From positions 6,151-49,459 of the forward strand of contig JAAAIG010000176.1 of NCBI GenBank assembly GCA_015852425.1: a stretch of 43,309 nt of DNA, in the 5' to 3' direction. Positions 22,366 to 32,492 of the stretch are shown one piece after another (position 1 is the first letter of the stretch; the number at the start of each line of letters is the position of its first letter). Under the pieces are notes generated by a model. The model was given only the letters and a program-made list of their open reading frames with translations, had not been told where the DNA came from and ran no database searches. Position numbers and translations under genes: made by a program. Origin of the DNA: Gryganskiella cystojenkinii (lineage: Eukaryota; Mortierellomycota; Mortierellomycetes; Mortierellales; Mortierellaceae).

Positions 22366-22780
22366 ATCGTCCTACTCGAAAACAGCCAGCCCACACACCC
22401 AGCAAAGGAGCCGGGGAACGAATGAAAGAAACGACAAAAAAAAGAGAGAGAGAGGGAGGATAGTCGACTACCAGGAGAAACAACATAACGAATCCTTTAT
22501 GATCTGTAACATTTTTTTTTAGCTATTAGACGTCTTTCTTCTCTTTGTTCTTTTTCTACTTTCGTTCTCTCCTACTCTAAGCCTCCATCATATATCTACT
22601 CTGCAATTTCTAGAGGATCATTTCACAACCACTTGTACATTAAATAATTTTGAAAATACTTGACGTTCAAGGCGGTTTTATGTGCACGTGATCAACTCAT
22701 TTAAATATCAGTCAATATCTCGTTTTCGTGTTCACTTTCTTGGCTTTGAGCCTTGCAGAAACGCACCTCTCTTGCCCACG
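22366..22780. other. GCV2 3' region and SPO11 upstream region
   Basis: 415 bases. The left part is AG-rich 3' untranslated sequence, followed by a T/C-rich stretch. Near the right end is a CACGTG E-box at 22685-22690, about 90 bases before the proposed SPO11 start. The SPO11 frame is open through this right end without an ATG. No other feature was recognised. Confidence 0.45.
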
Positions 22781-25366
22781 ATGTTTCCTCGCAACGCCGC
22801 CTGCGCCACTTCAGAGTCTCCGATCCATACGGACGAGTTTGATGTTGCCTACTTTGATGAACCCATTCGCATTACCGCCGCCACCGATTCAGGGATCGCA
22901 AGCAGCTTTCTACGGCAACATCTCCTTTGCCACCATCCAACCGGAGCAACCTCCAATATCATTGTAAACAACCTCAACATCTGTTGTGCAGCACCATCAT
23001 CCGACATCGATATACTACTTTATTCCGATGACGATGACCTAGAAGAAGAGGACACAAGAGCCACTCCGGAACCAGCAGGCGACCTCAGTCGAGCTCTCGA
23101 TCGCGGAGGAGTCTTTTATGAGCGACACGCGTTCCAAGACGACAACAAGGACAGCAACGTTATCAATATCGATGAGTATGTCGATTTTTATACGGCAGAG
23201 AGCATGCACGATCCTCGAATCCTGGACCAACAGGACCTTCATAGACAATCGATTACTGGCCAGGAAGAGGAATCTCTCGAGCAGTTGGTTCCAGTAAGCT
23301 CTTCAGCAGACGACCTTATCTGCAGCGGAGACTGGATGACTCAGGAGGTTATCTTGAAGCAAGGATACGACAACAGCGATGACATCAACGCTAGAAGTAA
23401 CAGTTGTTCAGCCACTCGGCCGAGTGTCTGGTCGGACGCATTGTTATCATCAACACCCGCTCAAAGTCGCCACCAAAATCAACCCCCTGACCAACAAAAG
23501 GAACAGAGCTTGTTCTCGGACGACCCTAGGTGCCTTTCGCCCTTTGAGGATATAATGAGAATGGATGGGAACTTCGAGATGGATCTCGATCTACCAAGAG
23601 ATCAGGTGGGTTCGATGAAGGTGAATTCGACAGCCTTCTCCGACACGGCTCCTACAATCTTTCCAGAGATTTGTGAGAACTCTTTCCAGACTACCAGAAA
23701 CGCCGATCTTTCAAGGATAATGGATCCACCACAACCCGATCCCGAGCTCTTCATGTCCACAAGACTTCGATCACGCGAATGGATCCTTGGCGGATTAGAA
23801 AGGATGGCCGCTGTGTTGCTTGAGGATATGTCCTTGCAAGTGCCACCAAAAATCATCATGTCCGCAAGATCGAAACCGGTCACGATCGGTTATGATGAAT
23901 CAACTGGGATCATACGCCGAAAGAAGCTCGCCTCATCCATCAAGCGTTCTCATTGCAAGCAACCAACAAATGGAGCTCGATCACAGGCTCAACAGCTCTC
24001 GACTCGGACCCCGTCAAAAGCCATGAATAAGATGTCGTGGTACGGATACAAAGCCTCTGGGGTCTTTGAAAAGAACGTCCGCGTCTTGGAGCTTATTCAT
24101 GAGAACGTCCTACGGGGTACCATCTCCTCCAAACGAGATCTTTATTACAAAGATGTCCTGTTGTTTCAGTCGCAACGCACCGTCGATTTGATGGTCGAGG
24201 ATATGGCTTGTACTCTTCAGGTACCGAGATCGTCTCTGAACGTGGTCGCGGGTTGCAGAAGTATCATCTACGGGTCTGTTCGATTATCGATCAAGTCCGG
24301 AAAAATATCTCTGTCCAATGCAAACCCCGAGACGAGTGATATCCCCACTTGGCTTCAGCAAGATATTCGTCGATCCCAAGAGGCTTCTTCCTCTTCTTCC
24401 CCTTTTCCTCTTTCGAACGGATCAAGGGTACCTCAGACAACCAGGCACCTAGCCAACGACGAGGGGGACAATGACAATTGCGATGGCCCGTTAGAGAATT
24501 CAGTCTCAAGAACAGACTACAATACTCTGGTGATGATCCCAGTCGCGATGGAGGATATTCTTGATATCGAGATCCATCCTAGAACAAAGTTCGTGCTCGT
24601 GATCGAAAAGGAGGCGACTATGCAACATCTCATCTCGATCGGGTTCTGTGATATTCTGGGACCATGCATTCTTTTGACCAGTAAAGGCTACCCGGATCAG
24701 GTAGCAAGATTACTTCTTGGGCGTCTTGCAGAAATGATCAAGGCGGGGGTCTGGGTCCTTTCAGATATGTCGCCTTCACGATCGCCACCGGAACCGCCGG
24801 GAGGAGTACTGTCCAAATCATTGTCGATCCCGATCCTGGCCCTTGTTGATTGCGATCCAAACGGAATTGAGATCTACCTGACATACAGATGCGGTTCGAT
24901 CCAGTCAGCATATGATAATGCGAATCTTGCCCTCCCTTCGATACAGTGCCTTGGTCAAGTCCCAAGCGATTGGAAAGAGGCGTTGGCTGGTTCAACTGGC
25001 GAGTTTGGTACGGGATCAAAGCTCAGCAGCAGCAGCAGCAACAGCCTACAGGAACAGTTCCGACGAGCGTTGGTCCCACTCACTCGAAGGGACAGATCTA
25101 AGTTGATCAAATTTTTGACGCAGCACCCCTACATCAAACGGCATAGCCAGTGGCGGAAAGAGGTCTCGAAGATGCTTCATCTCAACTGTAAAACGGAGCT
25201 TCAGAGTCTCTGTGTCGGCGATTTTGTTGGATCCACGATGGGCGGCAGTCGTCCCGTCTCAGGTCAAGGATCGAATACTCCGGCACTAAAGCCTAGCATA
25301 CTCGTCAATTACCCGATGCTGTCGTATCTTGGCCGTAAGCTTTCCTCACCTTCAACATGGCTCTGA
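22781..25366 (+). CDS. SPO11: SPO11 meiotic DNA double-strand break protein, extended N-terminus
   Basis: A single uninterrupted frame of 861 residues from the first in-frame ATG. The C-terminal half is SPO11/topoisomerase VI subunit A. The winged-helix catalytic motif is KRDLYYKDVLLFQSQ; the nucleophile is most likely Tyr456. The Toprim domain has the acidic VIEKEA (Glu609) and DCDPNGIEIY (Asp690, Asp692). The family features LTSKGYPD, PLTRRD and a tail with WRKEVSKM are also present. SPO11 attacks DNA through this tyrosine to start meiotic recombination. Known SPO11 proteins are about 350-400 residues. Here about 420 residues, acidic and low in complexity, precede the core. Inserts lie between the winged helix and Toprim (about 70 residues, Ser-rich) and within Toprim before DCDP. 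All key catalytic residues are kept. The lack of introns is unusual beside its intron-rich neighbours. Confidence 0.88.
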   Translation: MFPRNAACATSESPIHTDEFDVAYFDEPIRITAATDSGIASSFLRQHLLCHHPTGATSNIIVNNLNICCAAPSSDIDILLYSDDDDLEEEDTRATPEPAGDLSRALDRGGVFYERHAFQDDNKDSNVINIDEYVDFYTAESMHDPRILDQQDLHRQSITGQEEESLEQLVPVSSSADDLICSGDWMTQEVILKQGYDNSDDINARSNSCSATRPSVWSDALLSSTPAQSRHQNQPPDQQKEQSLFSDDPRCLSPFEDIMRMDGNFEMDLDLPRDQVGSMKVNSTAFSDTAPTIFPEICENSFQTTRNADLSRIMDPPQPDPELFMSTRLRSREWILGGLERMAAVLLEDMSLQVPPKIIMSARSKPVTIGYDESTGIIRRKKLASSIKRSHCKQPTNGARSQAQQLSTRTPSKAMNKMSWYGYKASGVFEKNVRVLELIHENVLRGTISSKRDLYYKDVLLFQSQRTVDLMVEDMACTLQVPRSSLNVVAGCRSIIYGSVRLSIKSGKISLSNANPETSDIPTWLQQDIRRSQEASSSSSPFPLSNGSRVPQTTRHLANDEGDNDNCDGPLENSVSRTDYNTLVMIPVAMEDILDIEIHPRTKFVLVIEKEATMQHLISIGFCDILGPCILLTSKGYPDQVARLLLGRLAEMIKAGVWVLSDMSPSRSPPEPPGGVLSKSLSIPILALVDCDPNGIEIYLTYRCGSIQSAYDNANLALPSIQCLGQVPSDWKEALAGSTGEFGTGSKLSSSSSNSLQEQFRRALVPLTRRDRSKLIKFLTQHPYIKRHSQWRKEVSKMLHLNCKTELQSLCVGDFVGSTMGGSRPVSGQGSNTPALKPSILVNYPMLSYLGRKLSSPSTWL

Positions 25367-25526
25367 ATTATCCAAGCGAAGCACATACGATTATATTCTT
25401 CCCATCACGTCATTTTCGTGAGCTCGGCTCTTGTTCGTGATCTCCGAACGGGTTCATTGAACTGTTGGACTTGCATTTCTATTTCCATTTCATCTTCATC
25501 CTCCCCACTCTTCACATACATCACAA

Positions 25527-25724
25527 ATGGCAAACTTCCAGGACCCTTGGGCTAAGCATCACGCCTGGCGCAACCATGCGCTCTTCACGCGCTCTACCCG
25601 TATTGGCACCATGTTCCCCGGTCTCGGCATCGCGACCGTCGCCTTTGCCGCCTACCTCGGATACGAATATGTCACGGCACCCAAGGCTGATGCCCATGCT
25701 CATCACGGCGAGGCTCACCATTAA
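25527..25724 (+). CDS. NADH:ubiquinone oxidoreductase NDUFB3/B12-type subunit
   Basis: A 65-residue single-exon gene. The start FQDPWAKHHAWRNH and the following FTRSTRIGTMFPGLG fit the B12 pattern of DPW, AWR, then a basic FTR motif and FPG. Next is one hydrophobic segment (about residues 34-49, GIATVAFAAYLGYEYV), then a His-rich tail. The family is an accessory subunit of the membrane arm of mitochondrial complex I with one membrane span. The length suits fungal members. The gene begins only 160 bases after the SPO11 stop, behind a T/C-rich leader. Confidence 0.85.
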   Translation: MANFQDPWAKHHAWRNHALFTRSTRIGTMFPGLGIATVAFAAYLGYEYVTAPKADAHAHHGEAHH

Positions 25725-26860
25725 ATACCGGAAAAAATGAACGAGCCAAGAATCAGGATATAGAGAGAAAGAAGCGATGAGGCTGGAGAAAGGATGGAAA
25801 TGGAAATGGAAAGGAACGGAGGAGTTGGAAAACTTTTTATAAAGCGAAGATGGCGGTTTCTTGGTTGTTGGAGGGGCTTTGACGGTATCAAGGACGTCCT
25901 GGCGAAAGTAGCGGAAAGAAAGGAAACTGAGAAGGCGCGAGTCAAGGAGTTGTATTGAAGGATAGACTCGAAAGAGTTGTCTGTCTATTATACCTCAGGG
26001 TAAGTGTCGATCTCCTTATCTTACTACAAAATGGACTCGGGATACTCTTTACGGGAGAGCAGCAACGGACTCGGACCTACTGTCAAGACTCTCTGTAGTG
26101 CGGGACTGGCATGGATCGACTTGGAGTGGGAACATGAGCTTATCCGTACTTCGAGTTATAGAGTTTGTCAAAAGGGTCGTAGCAATACAACAGGGAATCC
26201 AGCGTGTGCGAGACCACCTTTCTATGGATAAATGGAGAGATCCTTATGTCTAACACATCATTCTTCTCGCTTTTCAAATAGACCGTTATTTTGTCCTGGC
26301 AGTTCTGGATGCAACGCTTTCACTCTGAACGATACTCTTTTCTTTTCTTTTTTTTTTACACGACAAACCAATATTCATTGCAACTGGAAACAGCCCACAA
26401 CAAACCCTTTTTAACTGTCACCATCGAACCTACCAACACCAAAGTCGATGCCACTCTACTTTCAACCTGCTCCAGACACCTCATTCTGCAACACAAACAC
26501 CACACACCACCCAATAAATAAATATCTGTACTAGAATCAACCCCTTCCATCTACATTCAGGCCCTGTAAAATTGAATGTCAACAAATCGGGTGGCTTAGC
26601 ATCGAAACCGCACGGCATTTGTGCGATCGTGCCTGAGTTGAAGGAAGACCCTTTCCCAGTCCGTGCGACCAACAAGAAAGGGACTCTCACTCCGAATGAG
26701 GGAATATCGGTCTCCGAAGCAACTTTTTTTTCTTGCGGTCTTTTTTTTGGTTCCCCCTCTTCTCACTCCTTCCCTCTTCCTCTTCACCCCTCCATCTCCA
26801 CTTCGCTCCCCTCTCTCCTCTCCTCTCCTCCATTCTCTCTCATTGTACTCCTCCTCCACA
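25725..26860. other. Intergenic region and BipA leader
   Basis: About 1.1 kb. The left part is purine-rich 3' sequence of the complex I gene. Short frames near 26000-26230 and 26290-26520 show no recognisable motif. Tandem AATAAATAAAT lies at 26513-26523, far from any annotated stop. The last 110 bases before the BipA ATG are a dense C/T tract. No RNA gene was recognised. Confidence 0.45.
26751..26842 (+). promoter_or_regulatory. Pyrimidine-rich leader tract of the BipA gene
   Basis: About 90 bases nearly all C and T, ending about 20 bases before the BipA ATG at 26861. It resembles the tract before GCV2. It probably marks the core promoter or 5' untranslated region. Confidence 0.4.
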
Positions 26861-29315
26861 ATGTTTGCTCTTCGTCCTGCCCTGAGGAATGCCAACTTGA
26901 ACAAGTTGTCGTTCTCTTCCTCCTCTTCCAGGACTTTGACCACTCTCTCTTCCTCTTCAAACTCGAATGTCCGTCCTGTCCTCAGGAATGCAGCTAGGAT
27001 TCAGGGTCAGCGTTTGAGCATGCTCATGGCCAAGACCCCCTTTGGTGCTGCTCATGGTGCTGTCCCTGCTTCGGGTTCTCAGTTTCTCCGTCGTTGCTAC
27101 TCCCTCGACGCTGCCGCTGCTGCTCCCCAGGACGAGACCCCTGCCCTGTCTGTTCAGGATATGATGCCTGTCGAGAACATCCGTAACATTGCCATCATTG
27201 GTAAGAGACAGAGACATAGACAGTTGGATATACTTGGCGCTGATCCACTCTCCACCAAGGTACTCACCAATCACTTCTTCTTAAACAAAACGTAGCTCAC
27301 GTCGATCACGGAAAGACCTCGCTCGTTGACAAGTTGTTGGCTCAGTCGGGAGAGGCCCTAGGATCAACTCGTGTTATGGACTCGAATACTCTGGAGAAGG
27401 AGAGAGGTATTACCATTCTCAGTAAAGTCACCTCGGTCGTCTACAACACTTCTGACAACCAGTCTATGAAGATCAACATTGTTGGTAAGAAGTGACTTTC
27501 TTGATGGATACGTTTCAGGAACAAAAGAAAGGCACAAAGTGAAGATCGTCACTGATCCTAATCAACATTTCGCTGTCTGTGTATTTGGATCGATAGATAC
27601 CCCTGGTCACGCTGATTTCGGTGGAGAGGTCGAGCGTATCTTGTCCATGGTTGATGGTGTCGCTCTCATTGTCGGTATGTCTGGACATTCTGAAGTTACT
27701 CTCTTTGTTGGCCTATACCATCTGACAGAACTGGCAATCCTCTGGCCATAGGTCAAAAAAAGCTAATGTCAATTCTACTTTATGAACAATAGACGCCAGT
27801 GAGGGACCTATGACCCAGACAAAGTTTGTCTTGAACAAAGCCCTCGGATTGGGTCTTCGTCCTCTTGTCGTCCTCAACAAAGTTGATCGCCCTACTTCGC
27901 GTGTGGATGTTGTCGATGGCTTGTTGTTGGACTTGTTTGGATCTCTTGGCGCCACGGATGATCAGATGGACTACCCTATCGTCTACGCCAGTGCAAAGGA
28001 AGGTTGGGCTACCCGCGATATCGATGATGCCCGTGAGAACATGAGACCTTTGTTGGATCTCATCGTCAACCACGTGCCCGCCCCCAAGGTCGATCGCTCC
28101 GATGCATTCAAGATGTTGGTCACCCAGATCGATAGTAATCCTTACCTTGGAAAGTGCTTCCTCGGAAAGATCACTGGAGGCACTCTCAAGATCGGAGACA
28201 AGATGCAGGCGCTGAGTCCTGAGGGCAAACAGACCGAGTCCGGACGTGTCACCAAGATCTTTGTCCGTCGTGGATTAGAAATGATCCCTGTTGAGGAAGC
28301 CGGCGCTGGAGATATTGTTACCGTCACTGGAGTCGCCAACGCCTCTGTCAACTCAACCCTTTGTGATCTCTCGGTTCAGGAGCCTCTCCCTTCCAACCCT
28401 ATCGACCCTCCAACCATCGCCATGAAGTTCTCCGTTAACGACTCACCTTATGCTGGAGAGGAGGGCAAGAATTTGACCTCAAACATGATCAAGGACCGTC
28501 TTTTGAGGGAGGCCGAGACCAACGTTGCCCTCCAGGTCATCGAATCCGAGAACAAGGAGGCCTTCGAGGTCCGTGGACGTGGAGAGTTACAGTTGGGCGT
28601 TTTGATCGAGACCATGCGTCGTGAGGGTTTTGAACTCTCAGTCTCCCCTCCCCGTGTCGTCTTTAAGGAGGAGAATGGTCAGCGTCTGGAGCCTATTGAG
28701 GAGGTCACGATCGATGTTGGATCTCAGTACACAGGAACAATTATCGAAAAGTTGAGCAAGCGCAAGGCCGAGATGAAGGCGTTCGAGGAGAACGGCGACA
28801 AGACCCGTTTGGTCTTTGAGTGCCCGACCCGTGGACTCCTCGGTTACTCTGCCGAGTTCAAAAACGATACCAGTGGTGACGGCACGTTGAACCACACCTT
28901 TTTGGAGTATGCACCCTTCAAGGGTGGTTTGGAGAGAACTCGTAAGGGTTCTTTGGTCGCCATGGGTACCGTCGGCAACGCGACTTCCTATGCCTTGAAC
29001 CTGATCGAGCCTCGTGGCAAGTTGTTTATCCGTCCCGGTGATAAGGTCTATGCTGGTATGGTTATCGGAGAGTCTTCCCGAGCCGGTGATTTGGAAGTGA
29101 ACCCTACTCGTGCCAAGCAAGTGACGAATATCCGTACGGTTGCCAAGGATGATAATATTGTCTTGCGCCCACCAGTGGAGATGAGTTTGGAATCGATGAT
29201 CTCTTATATTGCTGGCGATGAGGTCTTGGAGATCACCCAATCTTCACTCCGTATCCGTAAGCAGGAATTGGATGCAAGCAAGCGTCGTCACAACTTGCGC
29301 CACAGTAGGGAATAG
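26861..29315 (+). CDS. Mitochondrial TypA/BipA translational GTPase
   Basis: Exons 26861-27200, 27296-27484, 27597-27674 and 27793-29315 give 709 residues. All three introns are phase 1 and GT-AG. About 100 N-terminal residues rich in Ser, Arg and Ala look like a mitochondrial transit peptide; the rest matches bacterial BipA in size (about 607). G1 is AHVDHGKTS across intron 1, G3 is [16 protein letters not shown]4 is NKVDRP, and the GITI switch I motif is present. The C-terminal half has [19 protein letters not shown] and [17 protein letters not shown], then [17 protein letters not shown], which mark TypA/BipA rather than EF-G or LepA. BipA binds ribosomes and helps 50S subunit assembly and stress adaptation in bacteria. 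A matching role on mitochondrial ribosomes is inference. No key motif is missing. Confidence 0.93.
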
Positions 29316-29826
29316 ACGTGGACGCATGGCGTATGAAGAAGGAAGGAGAAGGATTGATGAAGCATTTCTTGGCATAGACATTATACACTATTTATATTAT
29401 ACACGCACAAACCACTGATAAAGCATATGTACCATGTAAATGGCAAAAAAGAAAAAAAAAGAGCACTAACGCGTGGTTTGTACGACGAGGAACGTAGATT
29501 CGTCATTTTTTTTTCTTGGCTCTCGAGCCAAAGTTTTGTGGATGTCGCACAGGGCACCACATATGCACAAAATTGTCGGCTCGGTGAGAGTCTTTTTACG
29601 GTTTGCGTGTCTTCTCCATGGGATAAGGTTGTGGGAGACCAACCGAGAGGATGTCCATTCGTACATACCATTTGTGTGAGAAGATATTTATACACCCTCC
29701 ACATTTTTTTTTTTTTTTTTTTTTGCTCTTCCACTCCCCCCTCTCTTTTTCTTCAAACAACGAAAGTTACTCGCTTCCTTTTTAGATACCTCCTTCAGAA
29801 TTTCTCAAAAGCATCACACAAAGGAT
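29316..29826. other. Intergenic region between BipA and P450 genes
   Basis: 511 bases without recognised coding sequence. It contains a run of 21 T at 29704-29724 followed by a C/T-rich stretch, which probably forms the P450 core promoter. No other feature was seen. Confidence 0.45.
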
Positions 29827-32203
29827 ATGGCTGTTGTATCAAAATTGTCGGGTCTTTCCGAATGGGCTCAAGCGTGGTTGGTCCAGTACCTCCAAAAGCT
29901 ACAGAAGAAACCAGCTTCGGGAATTCTTCGACTTCTCTTTATTCTCACTGTGTTAAATGCGATCCGAAAGGTCAGTTGTTGAACCGACAAAATATATGTT
30001 GTTTCCCACGTTAATGTTGATTTGACGCTTATTGTCGATTTTTTTGATTCTCTTTTTGTTTTGGTATCGAGTAGGTCATCCAAACGAGATATTTTCATCC
30101 GCTGAGCCATATTCCTGGAAGCTGGACAAACACTTCTTATTTTTTCACGGCTATCGGTCAGCACTCTGGGCGCAGGTAACGGGATGAATGCAGCAGGCAG
30201 ATAGAGTGTCCACTTTATCTGCTTTTTGTCGAGGAGAGTTGTGCATACTGACCTAGCCCTTACTCTCTTTTGTTATATTTTTTTTTCTTTTCGATAGTCA
30301 TTGCCTTATTCCTTTGGGTCATAAGCGATATGGGAAAGTCATGCGCGTCGGTGAGTCCAAAGGATGCCTCGTTTTTGGGCTTCTCAATTTTTTCCATATT
30401 GTGTACGACATTGGCTGACCTTGACCAATTTTATTGTCTTTAATAGCACCGGACATCATTTCGGTCACGGACAAGGATGCGATCCGCGAGATTTTGGTCA
30501 CGGCTGATTATCCCAAGAGTATCATCCACGAGAGTCTGGAATTGAACGATCAACATAACCTCTTCTCATCAAGGAACAAAGATTTTCACAAGAACAGGGT
30601 ATAGCATCTCTTCTATATCTAGCCATTTATTTTTCGTATCCCCCATCTTTACTCCGCTTTTTAACTTTTGGATTCTTTCTGTGGACGTAGCGTCGACTAG
30701 TGGCTCCGGCGTTTGGATTATCGTACCTTCGATCACTGGAGCCGATTATGCAAGAGTGCATCCGAGTCCTCCTTCGGAAAATGGATCAGGTCCTCCTGGA
30801 CGAGAACCAGAGGCTGGGCCTGGATGATCGACAAATGCAACCGATCAACGTTTGTTCGTTCATGAACCGACTCTCGTTGGATATCATTGGCGAGACGGCA
30901 TTCGGACAGACGTTTCAGATGGTTTTACACGATGATCATCCTGTCCCGAAGCAGTTGTCGAAATCCCTCAAGAGAAGTGCACAGCAGGCGTTTAATCCGA
31001 TTCTGAAATGGCTGGTCCCGATAGATAGATCTTTCTTGGATTTCGGAGCCGAAAGAGTTAGGGATCGCAAAGAGGCCATGAAGATGGCAGAGGAGAAGGG
31101 TCAAGAGGGCGGAGGTAGGCGATCAGATCTTTTGCAATTCTTGATTGATGCTCAAGAGCGTGAACGGGCCAACGGTCAGGGCGAGACTGGGAACGCGTTT
31201 GAGGACATGATCTCGGGAAAGTTGACTGATAAGGCAGTAGAGACTGAGGTCTTTCTGTTTCTGTAAGTATGGTGAGATTTGCTTGGCTTGCGAGCGAAAT
31301 TCGATCTTTAAGGTGCTTTCGATCTATTAACAAGCCATCATTTCCTTTTGTTGTCGCACCAATATCCAGGGTCGCGGGTTCAGAGACTTCTTCAACAGCC
31401 ATGACCCACACGCTTATGTTCTTGGTTCAGAATCCCAAGGCTTTGGATCGACTTTACAGCGAGTTGTCTATGGCTACGGCCAGTAATCCTGAGGGTGCCT
31501 TGCCAACATACGATCAGGTCCGAAACTTGCCTTATTTGACCGCATGTCTCAACGAGTCGATGCGCATCCGTCCCGTTGCCGCCAATGGTAAGCACGCAAT
31601 TCTCTTGCGATAACCTCGTTTTTTTTTAAGCCCTTTTACTGGCAGTAATATATGATATGTTCAATGGTAGGCATTCCTCGTGAAGTCCCCGAGGACACGA
31701 CGATGGCAGGTTATTTTGTCCCCAAGGGAACAAGTAGGTGAAATTGGTTGAGGGGGAGTTTTTTGGACTGCCCACTCAGTTTTGAAAATACATTATCAAA
31801 GCGCTAACGAAAGAAGGCATAAAACTCCTTGACCTTGCAACTAGTTGTCATGGCCCATACACCAAGTCTGCACTGGCACGAGGATTATTATCCAAAACCG
31901 AAGCAGTTCATCCCTGAACGTTGGATTTCTGAAGAATCACCGTTTCCGAACCACCCGATTCAAGAGTTTACGTTCTATCCGTTCTCTGCCGGGACACGAA
32001 ACTGTGTCGGCAAGAATTTTGCCATGATGGAGATGCGGATGGTGTTGGCGAAGTTGGTGTTGACGTATGAGATGCTCGATGTTCCGAACCAGAGGGTGGA
32101 TTATGTTCAGTTTATCACGACAGCACTGGCGACGGAGAAATACATGATCAAGATGAGGAGGAGACGTGTTCTGTTGTCTATGGATAATGGAGGTATGGAA
32201 TAG
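29827..32203 (+). CDS. Cytochrome P450 monooxygenase
   Basis: Eight exons (29827-29970, 30075-30175, 30298-30350, 30447-30598, 30691-31262, 31370-31587, 31671-31733, 31845-32203) encode 553 residues; every phase matches. A hydrophobic segment near residues 32-46 would anchor the protein in the endoplasmic reticulum. The I-helix oxygen-binding motif is AGSETSS, the K-helix ExxR is ESMR in CLNESMRIRP, and the PERF-like motif is PERW. The heme-binding loop is FSAGTRNCVG, with Cys488 as the thiolate ligand. Enzymes of this kind insert one oxygen atom into a lipid or xenobiotic with help from P450 reductase. The substrate and CYP family cannot be told from sequence alone. No biosynthetic cluster genes are next to it. 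The donor of intron 4 (GTATAG) is unusual, but the conserved NRRRLVAPAF junction supports it. Confidence 0.9.
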
Positions 32204-32492
32204 GAATAGGGGCAGCGAGCGAGTACTCTAGTGTTCAATGACATATCCGATTAAAGAACTTTTAAGGGCTTTTGGGGAAGGGGCGCAAGAGTGTCTAGGC
32301 AATTGGTGGCGGTCTGGGCTGCGGGGACTGGGGACTTGCAAAAGGTCACGTGCGATGCCATCCCTTGACAATTTTTTTTTATATGAACTTTGTATGTATC
32401 CTCTTTCCTTCTCCTTCATTCGCAACCCCTTCCTTTTACGTAACCAGACAGCACAACCCTATTAGCCCCCCCCCTCTTTCATATACACAAGC

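Noticed and set aside
22682..22780. GTG start upstream of SPO11
   Set aside because: A nuclear fungal gene should start at ATG; the first in-frame ATG is 22781.
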